Below, one piece after another: positions 11,552-23,420 of a DNA stretch of 64,000 bases. The notes beneath the pieces were generated by a model, which worked only from the letters and a program-made list of their open reading frames with translations, ran no database searches and had not been told where the DNA came from. Source of the stretch: Coix lacryma-jobi var. lacryma-jobi (taxonomy: Eukaryota; Streptophyta; Magnoliopsida; Poales; Poaceae); contig CM019822.1 in NCBI GenBank assembly GCA_009763385.1, positions 22,624,842-22,688,841 of the forward strand. Direction: 5' to 3'. The translations under genes were made by a program, and so were the position numbers. The stretch's first letter is position 1; each line of letters begins with the position of its first letter.

Positions 11552-14500
11552 ATGGGGGTCCGCTCGGCGGCCACGAAGCTGCACATCCCGCCCTCCGCCG
11601 CCCGCGGCCGCCCCACGTTCCTGCCGCTCGTGGCCGTCATCCTCCTCTGCTCCGCCTCCTACCTCGTCGGCGTCTGGCAGCACGGCGGCTTCGCCTCCTC
11701 CGCATCCTCCTCCCCAGCCGTCTCCATCGCCACCTCCGCCGTCGCCTGCACCGACACCGCCGCCACCCCGAAGAGGAGGACCCGGTACGCCCGGCGGTCC
11801 CGCGCCAGCGCCAGCGCCAGCTCCCCGTCCCTCGACTTCTCCGCGCGCCACGCCCGCGGCCGCGGACGACGCGCTCGACGCCACCGGCGCCTCGTCCTCC
11901 TCCTCGGCCGCGCCGCGGAGGTACCCGGCGTGCCCGTCAAGTACTCCGAGTACACGCCGTGCGAGGACGTGGAGCGGTCGCTGCGGTTCCCGCGGGACCG
12001 CCTGGTGTACCGGGAGCGGCACTGCCCGGCGTCGGGCCGGGAGCGGCTGCGGTGCCTGGTGCCCGCGCCCGCCGGGTACCGGACCCCGTTCCCGTGGCCC
12101 GCCAGCCGCGACGTCGCCTGGTTCGCCAACGTGCCGCACAAGGAGCTCACCGTCGAGAAGGCGGTGCAGAACTGGATCCGCGTCGACGGCGACAAGCTCA
12201 GGTTCCCCGGCGGCGGCACCATGTTCCCCAACGGCGCCGACGCCTACATCAACGACATTGGCAAGCTCATCCCGCTCCACGACGGCTCCATCCGCACCGC
12301 GCTCGATACCGGATGCGGGTAAGTAATGAATGTTACAGTAGTAGTAGGCATTCTGGCTCAACTCGTTAGTTAGCTGCAGAAATTAGTGGATTTGGTCCAA
12401 ATGGGTCGACTGACGTGTGACGAGTGTCGACTGTCGAGTAGATTAGATTGGAGAATTTAATTTGACACATTCCAATTAAGCATTGACGTGAGAAGGCTAG
12501 TCTCTTGCTGATTTGGGGAGGGGGGAAAAACTGCATTTCAAATCACGCTGCACTTCGGTACTACTCCTGCGTGAAAATAGTAGGGCAGCAGTACTGGTTT
12601 ACAAACGTGTCTGGTAAAATAACAATTCCGGGGGGCAGCATTGCAAAAATTGGAGAAGCTAGTCCCGTCAGTCGATTTTTGTTGTGTTCAGCATCTCTCA
12701 ACGGACAAATGGAGTATGCTTTCTCGGGAGTACTACACTAGAGTTGCAGAGTGTACTTTTCTACGGAGTACGGAGTAGTAGAATACTACAATTCTCGTGC
12801 CTTCCAAAGTTCCGAGCAGCGCTGTTTCTGCGCACAAATGTTTGTCGATTAATGTTTAGCGTAAAAGGCAGCGGGAGATTGTGACTACTAGTTGCTCATG
12901 TCTACTCTGCTCGCGGCTTCTTTGTGTCCAAAATTTGTGCAGGTGGCGAGCTGGGGCGCGTACTGCTGTCGCGGAACATCCTGGCCATGTCGTTCGCGCC
13001 GCGGGACTCCCACGAGGCGCAGGTGCAGTTCGCGCTGGAGCGCGGCGTGCCGGCCATGATCGGCGTGCTCGCGTCCAACCGCCTCACCTACCCGGCCCGC
13101 GCCTTCGACATGGCGCACTGCTCCCGCTGCCTCATCCCCTGGCAGCTCTACGGTACGCACGCACGGCCTCTCTGACGACTCCCTCTCTGTTCAAACGCAC
13201 GCTCAGCACTCAGACACTCACAGTACCGAATGCCGCTACCACTACGACGCAGATGGGCTGTACCTGATCGAGGTTGACCGCGTGCTGCGTCCCGGAGGGT
13301 ACTGGATCCTGTCCGGCCCGCCGATCAACTGGAAGAAGTACTGGAAGGGGTGGGAGCGGACCAAGGAGGACCTCAACGCCGAGCAGCAGGCCATCGAGGC
13401 CGTCGCCCGGAGCCTCTGCTGGACCAAGGTCAAGGAGGCTGGCGACATCGCCGTCTGGCAGAAGCCCTACAACCACGCCAACTGCAAGGCCGCCTCCCGC
13501 GAGGCCTCCAAGACCCCGCCCTTCTGCTCGCGCAAGAACCCCGACGCGGCATGGTTGGTACCCCGTACCCACCACCACACACATTCGATACATGCACCCC
13601 CCCCCCCCCCCCCCCCGGTACCGTACGATCTCTGTAGTTAGACGTGTCGTCCATGCATGCATAGCTGTAATCGATCATGATGACATGATCTGCACGGCAC
13701 AAAACCGACGCAGGTACGACAAGATGGAGGCCTGCCTAACGCCGCTGCCTGAGGTGTCCAAGGCCAGCGACGTCGCCGGCGGCGCGGTGAAGAAATGGCC
13801 GCAGCGGCTCACGGCCGTGCCGCCCAGGGTCTCCCGCGGCGCCGTCAGGGGCGTGACGGCCATGTCGTTTGCGCAGGACACGGAGCTGTGGCGGGGGAGG
13901 GTCGGGCACTACAAGTCGGTGATCAGCCAGTTCGAGCAGAAGGGGCGGTACCGCAACGTGCTGGACATGAACGCAGGCAGGCTGGGCGGGTTCGCCGCGG
14001 CGCTGGCGGCGGCCGGCGACCCCCTGTGGGTCATGAACATGGTCCCCACCGTCGGGAACACCACCACGCTCGGGGCCATCTACGAGCGCGGGCTCATCGG
14101 AAGCTACCAGGACTGGTGAGTACCTATGTATGTACTCCATCTCCATGGATGGTCCTTGTCGTCCTTCCCCCCCACCAGCGGCGCGGCGGTGATTGAATAA
14201 TGGCGGCGGTGTGTCTGTCGGTGGCGCGGTCGCTCGACGGTCGGTTAAGGTTTCGCGATCTCACTCTCGCCGCTGCTGTGCTGCATTCACTGCAGGTGCG
14301 AGGGCATGTCTACCTACCCGAGGACCTACGATCTCATCCATGCGGATTCGGTGTTCACCCTGTACAAGGACAGGTAAAATCACCAGTCGACGAACGAACC
14401 TGTAAACAATCAGGCAGGCAGCAGGAGGAAGACGCATGAACTGATGCATTTTGTTGGTACTGTATGTTGCAAGGTGTGAGATGGACCGCGTCCTTCTGGA

Positions 14501-14696
14501 GATGGACAGGATCCTGAGGCCCAGGGGCACGGTGATCATCAGGGAAGACGTGGACATGCTGGTGAAGGTCAAGAGCCTAGCGGACGGGATGAGGTGGGAG
14601 AGCCAGATCGTTGACCACGAGGACGGCCCGCTCGTCAGGGAGAAGATCCTCCTGGTCGTGAAGACGTACTGGACTGCCCAGGACCAAGACCAGTAG
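11552..14696 (+). CDS. Probable S-adenosylmethionine methyltransferase of the PMT (DUF248) family, six exons
   Basis: Exons 11,552-12,318, 12,943-13,152, 13,253-13,553, 13,714-14,115, 14,296-14,373 and 14,474-14,696 join into about 660 residues, usual for the family. An N-terminal membrane segment (LPLVAVILLCSASYLVGVW, residues ~28-46) predicts a type II Golgi protein. Family signatures follow in order: EYTPCEDVERSLRFPRDRL, YRERHCP, PFPWPASRDVAWFANVPHKE, FPGGGTMFPNGADAY, the SAM site LDTGCG, MSFAPRDSHEAQVQFALERG, AHCSRCLIPW, DRVLRPGGYWILSGPPINWK, VLDMNAGRLGGFAAAL, CEGMSTYPRTYDLIHAD and EMDRILRPRGTVIIRED. PMT proteins are thought to methylate cell-wall pectin (homogalacturonan); I place it near Arabidopsis PMT15-18 from memory. 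All exon phases agree except at exon 2, where two bases are missing (near 12,943 and 12,970), and exon 1 carries a compensating pair of one-base changes (about 11,853 and 11,936). The copy is either broken or mis-sequenced. The coordinates run from start codon to stop codon, introns included. Confidence 0.9.
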
Positions 14697-16221
14697 CAGG
14701 AGACCTGTGATGTGAAGTAAAATTCTCAATGTCGATAAGCATTTTTCATGTTTCGATTTGGATCGCCATCTCTAGATCCTTGAGCTAGTGTTCTCTTAAC
14801 GTTTCTCTGTTTGCTGTTCTTTTCGGACGGTACTTGCTCAGATAGGAGGAAATTTGTCTATTTATAACAGGGGGGAAATGGAAGGGTAGGTAGTAAAACC
14901 CCTGGGCCCTGCAAAGTTTTTTTTTTTTCTTCAATTGCCAAATTGTGCCAAGTGGTAAATAGAAGTCATTGTTGCGAGTCATCTCCCGTATAAGCACAAC
15001 TGGGTCCATTCTAGCATTACAATTTTGTTGTATGTAATTTTTTTTTTTAAAAAAATCTTATTAAAACCTCTGCTGTGTGCCTGCCTGTATGTGTGCTGGA
15101 TTCAAGATTCCAGATCTATTTACGATATGATAGAACACTGCTCTTTGCCCTGTGCTCTGGTCCCAAATTGTGGAGAGGAAGGTCCCAACAGTCGTGGCGG
15201 CTAAATGGGACCGGAATGAATTGGTAATGGTTGGTACAGACACATTTGACAGGACAGTAGGCCATCTATAACAGGTCTGTGCTCTCTCAGATCCTTTCCT
15301 CCATTCACCATGCTGTTGGACCGCACGAAGTGTCCAATAGCATACAACTCATGTGTGGATACTTTATGGAGGCTAGCACGCCGACAAATGATTCTAAGAT
15401 CTACTGATACTAGTAGTAAGTTTCAGAAGTTCTGCAGTAACCAGTTAACTTATTCAGTCATTATTGGCCATTTTCAGTAATTTCAGTAATGTTGAATTAT
15501 GTGTGTGCAGTACATCTATTGGGCCGCCTTTTCAAGCCCATATAGCCTCGTTACCCCGTTAAGAGGGCTTGCTTGGGTGGATCATGCGGTTGTGCCAAGA
15601 TTTCAGCCCAAACAAGCCCAACAAGATTTTGGCTAAGCAGCGGTTTGCACACTGATTGATCAGGAATGTGAACAAGACTATTTGGGACAATCACAGTCTG
15701 CAAATCCGGCAAACAGCTCAGTGCTAAAGACAAAGGAAAGGCAACCATGTTGGGGGGTCAAACGAAAAACTGAATTCATTTTCAAGAACTTCACTTGCAT
15801 AACAACTTACTCAAAGAGCGGCAGGCTTGAAAAAACTGTTCAAAGTGAATGACTTCATTAAGTGCAAACTACTGCTGGGACAACTCACTCACAAGTTGCA
15901 CTTGTTGCTTCGAAGGGCGTGAGACGAACGAGAGGAGTCCGAGGTTTGAGTTGACTAGTCTCTGGACGAGAGTCTAGCCACGAAGGGTGATCCGTGTCAT
16001 CAAAACAATCTATCCCTTCAGAGACATGCAACTCCGCAACTTGCACTGGCCACTTTGTCAGGAACCAAGCTCTCAGAAAAGAACACATGAGACAAGATCT
16101 TGTAATTGTAAGAGATCGATGCATTCAGCATGCTAGAGGATGGACTGATGGGCCATGAGCTCATGACCTGAATCTACGTTAATTTTTATTACGACCCTGT
16201 CCATCAGTCCATGCTGCATAG
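14697..16221. other. Intergenic region after the methyltransferase gene
   Basis: The first few hundred bases should hold the 3' untranslated region. No other gene or clear repeat is visible; several poly-T tracts occur near 14,920 and 15,040. Confidence 0.5.
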
Positions 16222-16449
16222 TACTCCCTCCGTTCCAAAATGTGAGTCGTTTTGGGTTTTCGTGCCACGACTTTGACTCGATTTGTAGAGAATACGTGCA
16301 ATATTTGTGTCTTCAAATAAATTTGTTAAAAAACTAGATACAATTATCTTTCCGATGATACTAATTGATGATATTTAATATTTATAAAAATTGCCGGCAG
16401 TTGTTTCTCGGACAGCGAAAGCGACAGACATTTCGGAACGGAGGGAGTA
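16222..16449. mobile_element. Stowaway-type MITE, 228 bp
   Basis: It begins TACTCCCTCCGTTCC and ends GGAACGGAGGGAGTA, perfect terminal inverted repeats with the TA target sequence of mariner-like elements. The interior is AT-rich and has no gene. Confidence 0.9.
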
Positions 16450-19400
16450 GATGGCTATCAGGTTATATATGTCTGTCTGCTCACTGCTCATCTGCTCAGT
16501 GTCTGCATATCCTGCTAGTTGTTTCATTACTAGACTTTGCTATTTGGTGAAATAATGTCTGGTCCAATTGTAGTCTGCTAATGGCATATAATGGGTAGAA
16601 GAATCCAAGGCACGAGGCATCTCTAGGTCAAAATGTCAAACGGGGGAAAGGAACGATGACACAGATACAAGTGCGTGCTGCAAATTGCGTTAGTTTTTTT
16701 TTATATGTTTATTTGTTTTTCCTTTTGGAAAAGGGCCAATTGACCCGGCCTTCTTTTGCGGCCAAGTAGGAACCAGGGATTGATCCAAGGCTCCACCTGC
16801 TCTACGAGCAAATTGTGTTAGTTTTCGTGCTCCCGAGGCTGGTCATTGGCAATTGGCATGCATGTCCAAGGTTCCCTTAGACGAATCTTGCAACAAAATA
16901 TATATCCATATTTTTTTCAGGAAACTATATATATCCATAATTCCATATCCCCAGATCCATCCATGTAAATCTTGATCTCTTGCACCACCGATCGATCATT
17001 AGACCAACCACTTAAAACAGGGACACCTTTATTTTGGACGAAGATGCTTCCAGCTTTATAGAGTACTGTATGTATGTCATTTGGAGTCTCAAATTCGGTG
17101 CTGCATGCCAACAGGGACCGATAGCACAGCGAAGAATACAATGTCCATATGGAGGCATGCAAATGCAACTATGCAAGCATGGGTTGGGCAACTTGCCACT
17201 AGATCGAGCCTGATGCATCACTGCAGCATGCATAGAGCAACTAGCCTGCTGGCATGTTCACTTTTTGGATGGTGCATGCTGTTGGCATGTCTTAGGGTGG
17301 TCGGATCCTGACAGAGTGATATGGGTAGCAATTCGACAGTCACCACAGGAATCACAGTGCTTGTCTACTTGTCTTAGCTACAAGTCACAAGTGACAGCTC
17401 TAACAGGCTCATTGTGTTCTGTTGTTACAATTGGAACAGTGGGGTCGATCGCTTCGCTTGTGTGTGCCGTACGTGTCGCACTGTCACATACTCACAGTTT
17501 GGGTACGGTGCATTCGTCAGAGACCTCGCCTTGTCATCTTGTGCTTAGCCCCCAGTGTCGTATCGACAAGGCGGTAACTTTTTAGGTGACCTCGCCTTGT
17601 CTTGCTGTGCCAGTTTGCTTGTTTTGCAACTTGCACACATTCTCGCCAAGGTTTCAGGTTTGCATCAGCAACAAGTACTTTAACTACTTCCTAATCCAAT
17701 TAGATGTGTGGATCAAACAATTGTACATAGTCAAACACTCAGAGAACCCTTCCATGCTGCGCCTTTTGTATGTGTTGGTCCCTTCACGCTAAATCATCTG
17801 GTCTTTTGGTCAAAACGTAAAACCTTTCGAAGAATACAACAAACTCTAGAGCGAGCTTAGCCGTCACATACTTGCCTTTTCGTTTTCGTCGGATTGAAAT
17901 AGGATTCATAACTATTCTAGATCGGGAATGAGTGAATCAAAAAGATTCACTTGATCTGGTTGTTTCCGTTCCTGACCTCAAGAGGTGGGGAACAAATTCA
18001 TTCGGGTCTTAGAGCATAAGAAAATGAGTTAAATTCAAACCGAGTCATAGTAGTCCGTCCAGAACCAAACCTTAACCGAACGACTATTTTGCTATGGATG
18101 GATTCAAACCCGGATGAGATCAATCCGGCAGGAATTGCTCCGTTCCGACGGAAGCGAACAATAAGGCCTTAGTGTGCCCCGTGCAGCGCTTGCTTACCGA
18201 CTCGACAGAACAAAGACTCATAAGTAATGGTTCTGAAATTTGATTATATATCTCCTCTTCCCCCTTCTCACCGTTTTGTTCGATCCATGCATGGAACTAC
18301 CTTATGCTGATTACCCCAGTAACAGTTCATAGGATGTTTCACCCGGATGAATATTGTGGTATATATATCAGACATATTCATTTTTTATGGGGTTTTACTT
18401 TGTCTTCAGCAATAGATTAAACACAACTATAGCCGCAATGGTTGATGGGCCCGTATTCTTTCATGGGCTAGAAATTTAATTGAGATAAGAATAAATTTAG
18501 AGATAATCGGTAGTCAGGATTATTGCTAATATTATTTACTCTCATTTGTTCATTTTTTTTCTAACATGATGCTGCTATTTAGACATCGTTGTGATCCACC
18601 AGTGTGGATGCAATCTAACTTACAGCTGCTAGCTTATTATCTTGTGGTGACGTTTATCTTCAGTGGCATCGATCGTTCGGTTGGGATCTGGTGGCGAAGC
18701 TCATCAGAATCATGTCAAGATCTCGTATGTGTTAGCCAGCTACCGCGTGAATCTTATCCGCTATACTATATCTCTGTCGTCATCTGACGACACTGGTGTT
18801 TCCTTCGCATTCTGTTACGATCGGACGGTAGCTGGGAGCATACTGCTGCCGGCTAGCTTATATGGCCATCGATCTGCGGATCTCCGCGAATCCACAGCTC
18901 GTGGTTTAACCTTCTCGGCCGGCGCTAATAAACTCCCCACACGCGCGCGAACAACCGATTGACGCTAACAAACCCCCGGCCCCGCCGGAATAATGCAGAT
19001 GCGCAGTCGTCCGTGCAACGTCACGGGCTGCGTCAGTCGTTGCATTGCACTGCATCCATTCCATCCTCTGCTGTGCTGGCGAAGAAGCTCCAGTGCTGCC
19101 TGCTGGCTTGTTTAAATTTTAATCTTTTACTCGATTATATTACCGTGCCGTCGCGCTGGCGTGTCGTCCTTGTTCCGTTCCATCGCGGCGTGTGTGCAGT
19201 GCGCATCGGCTAGCTGGATGCATGATATGCATAGTGGTGTCGTCGTCGTCCGAGTCTAGTAGTATTTGGATCTAAATTATGCACCGTCGACGGTCGGCAG
19301 AAGAGAGAGTCTGTGTCAATGGCATGGCATGCAATAATGTATGCAGGACTATGCAATCACTTTCTTTGAATTGAATCTCAATACTGACACGGATAGTAGT

Positions 19401-21040
19401 AGATTAACAATCTTATACTCCGGATGCTTACTTGTCATCAAAAGCTCGATTATGTCATGCTCGCCTACACGTGGCGCGCGCGCGCGCTTTAGCGAAGCAG
19501 GCAGGCTCCGACGGCAGCTGGCCGCGGTTTCATACGTGCAGGTGCAGTCGTATCGTAGAGCTAGCCCAGTCATCATACGCCGGGGCGGTGCGACGCAATC
19601 AATGTCGATCCGGAGGCAGATAAAACTAATGACGACACGTACGTGCGCGTATATGGGTTGATTGCTGTGCTGGGCTAGGTTGTAGGTGCATGAACAAGAA
19701 CAACATCCTAAGAACGCACGACCGTAACGCGACCGACCGACATGCATGCGGACGTAAAAAGACACGTGCGCATGGCGATGGCGGGCGGCAGGAGCAGCGA
19801 TAGGATTACAGGTGGCCGGACCTGGACGACGCGCGTGTGTGGGAAGAAGCACGTACGTAGTATATATCCACTGCACCGTCGATATAAGAAATAGACGTCG
19901 TTTAAGACAGCGATACGGTCTCCAAAAGATAACATTGATCACTTATTTTCAAAAAAAATATTTGTTGTAAAAGTGATATATGTATTTTTTTATAAAAGTA
20001 TTTTTCAAAATAAATTTATTTATATGATTTTTACATCTCTAAACTCTACAATTTAAAAGTCATTCATGATTATATTCTCAATGTTTGACTTAAACATTGT
20101 CTAAAATAATACCTATTTTTTTCTATATAGAGGGAGTATCTATCTATCCGGTAATACACGTACGTACTGTCGTACTCCGTCCACCCATAAAAAAAATCTT
20201 GTTATAGAAATCAGGATTTATGGAAAAATATTAGCAATATTTTTATTTGTAAATAAATTATTATAAAAATATATTCAGTGGTTTATCTAATCACAGACTA
20301 TTGATATTTTCTTAGAGAATTTTTACAATGGTTGTAAAAAAATAGACGGCTCACAAGGAGCGATCCAATGGTTTAAAAAGACACAGCACCGAGAGGAACC
20401 ATTTTAGAGAGGCACCAAGAGGAACTAAGTGTATACTAAATAGTGGGACTGTATGCACCAGGCGCGTACTAAAATTGGTGGGATCACATCACCTAAAAAA
20501 TTCAGAGATTATTTTTATAATTTGTTAATGTAATTAAGGGTATCATGGTAAATTTATAATTGATCTGGGTCCGTCGACAGAACAAATATATACCTTCGAT
20601 ACAAAGTAAATACACAAATATACCTTCGGTACAAAGTAAATAAAAAAAGATATATATCGAACCAGAAAAATCCTTGTATGAACGTTATATTTTCTGCCAT
20701 GTCAAAATGTTTAGGGAGAGAAAATATGTGTGGAAATTATACAACAATTTAGACAAAAATATTAAAATAAATTCCAAACCATATTTCTATTGTTCATCAA
20801 AACCTTAGAACTCAGTACATCCAAACTAAACATATCCTTATGTCACAAAACTTGAGATGCAAATTTGTTTTCGAAAAAATCCTACAAAAATATATCATTT
20901 TCGTATGTTTATTAAAACAGGAAGATTCTTTCTAATAAAAATCTCTTGTAGTGCTCATGCACATGAAATTCATCATTTTCGTATGTATTTTTAATAAATG
21001 GTTTTACCTCTCAGATTATGTGACATCTTTTTTTTACCAT
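16450..21040. other. Intergenic, AT-rich; no gene seen
   Basis: None of the open frames (longest about 200 codons at 19,349-19,942) shows a recognisable domain or splice pattern. 16,720-16,815 looks like a tRNA-derived SINE remnant on the minus strand. A MITE-like end, GAGGGAGTA, is at 20,129-20,137 and a TACTCCGTCCACCC start follows at about 20,170, suggesting decayed Stowaway copies. 18,200-18,560 and 20,200-21,030 are plain AT-rich DNA. Confidence 0.5.
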
Positions 21041-21770
21041 GCCAAAGTCGGACCCTAAAAATAAAAGTTCACGTTCACACTATAAAATTTTATCTGAATT
21101 GACTGAAATTTGTTGCAGATGATTTGATTTAACAAGCAGCTTTTCATGTCAATTGACACTGCTAGATCAATATGTGGGTCCCACGCCAAAGCCGGACCCT
21201 AGAAATAAAAGCTCGCGTTCACACTATCAAATTTACATGAATTGACTGAAATTTGTTGTAAATGATTTAATTTAACAAGCAGCTACTTTGTGTCCATTGG
21301 CACTGCTAGATCAATATATAGGCCCCACGTCAAAGCCGAACCCTGGAAAAATAAGCTCGCGTTCATACTATAAAATTTTACCTGAATTGACTGAAATTGG
21401 TTGCAAATAATTTAATTTAATAAGCAGCTACTTTGTGTCAATTGGCACTGCTAGATCAATATGTGGGCCCCACGTCAAAGTCGGACCCTGAAAATAAAAG
21501 CTCGCGTTCATACTATAAAATTTTACCTGAATTGACTGAAATTTGCTGCAGATGATTTAACTTAACGAGTAGCTACTTCGTGTCACTTGACACTGCTAGA
21601 TCAATATGTGGGCCCCACAATAAAGTCAGGCCGTGAAAATAAAAGCTCGCGTTCACACTATAAAATTTTACCTGAATTGACTGAAATTGTTGTAGATGAT
21701 TTGATTTAACAAGCAGCTATTTCATATCAATTGACACTGCTAGATCAATATATGGGCCCCACGCCAAAGC
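21041..21770. repeat. 144-bp tandem repeat, five copies
   Basis: The landmark CCAAAGTCGGACCCT and its variants recur at 21,041, 21,185, 21,329, 21,474, 21,619 and 21,763, a period of 144-145 bp. Each unit also holds GCTCGCGTTCA, CTGAATTGACTGAAAT, TTAACAAGCAGCT and CACTGCTAGATCAATATGTGG. Copies differ by scattered point changes. Confidence 0.95.
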
Positions 21771-22267
21771 TGGATCCATTTGAACCCATTTCATTAACAT
21801 GGTGTTTTTTTGCTTGTGACGGGTTGAACCCATACGAATGGGGCGGGTTTATTCACTAAATATTTGGGTGGGACTGGGACGGGTGAAGACTTTATGTGAC
21901 AACGGGTTGGGGCGGGTTTATCCCTGTTAGCAGGTGGATGTGCACGTCAAGAGTCAAACTTTAAAATATTTGATTAATAATGTAGCTAACAAGTTTTTAC
22001 TATTGTAATACAAATTTGATACTACTAGATTTCTAATCAAATATACTATTTAATAATCATAAGCATATAATCATAAACAATATAATATAGCACGATGAAT
22101 GGTTAAATAAATTGTGAGTGTAGGTCGGCCGGTCGGGTGTGCGAGCGTGCGGGCAGGGTGAGGCCGAGGTGGGGGGGGGGTTCAATTACCATATTAACCT
22201 TCGGCGCATATTAATTAATTAAAGCTAATAGTTTGCTTAGGAACCACGAGGAACCAAGAAGTACCTC
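21771..22267. other. Spacer between the tandem repeat and CACTA-2; no gene seen
   Basis: It includes three GGGGCGGGTTTATTC-like words (21,840-21,925) and a poly-G run near 22,171-22,180. The last three bases, CTC at 22,265-22,267, are the target-site copy of CACTA-2. Confidence 0.6.
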
Positions 22268-22346
22268 CACTACTAGAGAACATGCCTTTGGACGATTTCC
22301 AAAATCAGCTTTAGTCACGGAAAAATTTGCGTCCGGGACAAGAAAG

Positions 22347-22661
22347 GTCTTTAGCCCCGGTTGGTACCGGGGCTAAAGTTCCCCAGCCCAACGGCTCAAT
22401 TGTCAGAGGGGCCTTTAGTCCCGGTTGGTGTTACCAACCGGGCTAAAGACCGGCCTTTAGCCCCGGTTGGTAACACCAACCAGGACTAAAGGTTTTGCCC
22501 CGGTTGGTGTATCCAGTCGGGGCTAAATGTTTGCATCTTTAGCCCCGGTTGGTAACACCAACCGGGACTAAAAGGTTTTGTCCGGTTGGTATACCCAGCG
22601 GGGCTAAATGCCAACATTTAGCCCGGCTGGGAATAAGGACCGGGGCTAAATGTCCCCCCTA
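22347..22661. repeat. Left subterminal inverted-repeat array of CACTA-2
   Basis: Repeated hairpin-forming units of the type TTTAGTCCCGGTTGGT…ACCAACCGGGACTAAA, seven or so half-units. In En/Spm such subterminal repeats are the binding sites of the element's DNA-binding protein. A TATA-like box (22,670) lies about 9 bp beyond the last repeat. Confidence 0.85.
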
Positions 22662-22669
22662 TATTTGAA

Positions 22670-22676
22670 CTGTTCT
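22670..22676 (+). promoter_or_regulatory. TATA box of the CACTA-2 TNP2 gene
   Basis: TATATTT directly after the left array, followed by a CT-rich leader (CTTCCACCTCCAGCC, TCTTCATTTTTTCTTC). The coding exon starts 750 bp downstream, after an acceptor at about 23,416, so a leader intron is likely. Confidence 0.5.
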
Positions 22677-23420
22677 TCCACCTCCAGCCGTGCCCGAGCT
22701 CCTGTCTTCATTTTTTCTTCATTCAGTCACTTGCTTGCTTGTTTGCTCTCTTCTCCGGTGATTTTTGTTTGTTAACACATCTCCGACGATTGATTTATTT
22801 CATCACATCTACACCGCCATCGACTCCTTGAAAGGTTACTAGCTTAAGTTTTTTTTATTTTTATAGCTATTTTGAGTTCATTGACTTGATAGTTCAAATT
22901 ATTACTCTAAAAACAAAATATGACCGTTTAATTAGTTTACTTTAATCTTTTAGAGAAATAGAGATCATTTAATCATTTGTTGACAAAAATAGAAATATAT
23001 AATACTTTAGTTTACAAAATGTGACCGGTTTAATTAGTTTTTTTTGAGAAATAGAGATGAGTTAAATCATTTGTTTACAGAAATTAGAAATATATGATAC
23101 TTTAGTTTACAAAATGTGACCGGTTTAATTAGTTTATTTTATTATTTGGGAGAAATAGAGATCAGTTAAATTATTTGTTTATAGAAATTAGAAATATATA
23201 ATACTTTAGTTTACAAAATGCAGAAGGATGCCTGCTTGGTATGTGGCCAAGTGGATTAGGCTGCACTGTTATCTTGATGTAATAATTAATTAGACAGTTC
23301 AACTGCTACTACTTTTATGCCACCAGTGATTCTTACTAAATTTATGCCAGTCATTTTATAATTTCATTTGTTTATAAGAATGAGAGATATAATTATGTGA
23401 TATGTCATATAATGCAGACG

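Noticed and set aside
11441..12361. A 306-codon frame on the minus strand across methyltransferase exon 1
   Set aside because: It mirrors a GC-rich exon (Ala/Gly/Val-rich antisense frame) and has no family features.
22347..22661. A CRISPR-like array or microRNA gene in the TTTAGTCCCGG repeats
   Set aside because: These are inverted subterminal repeats of a eukaryotic CACTA element; the copies are adjacent to its terminus and recur at the other end.
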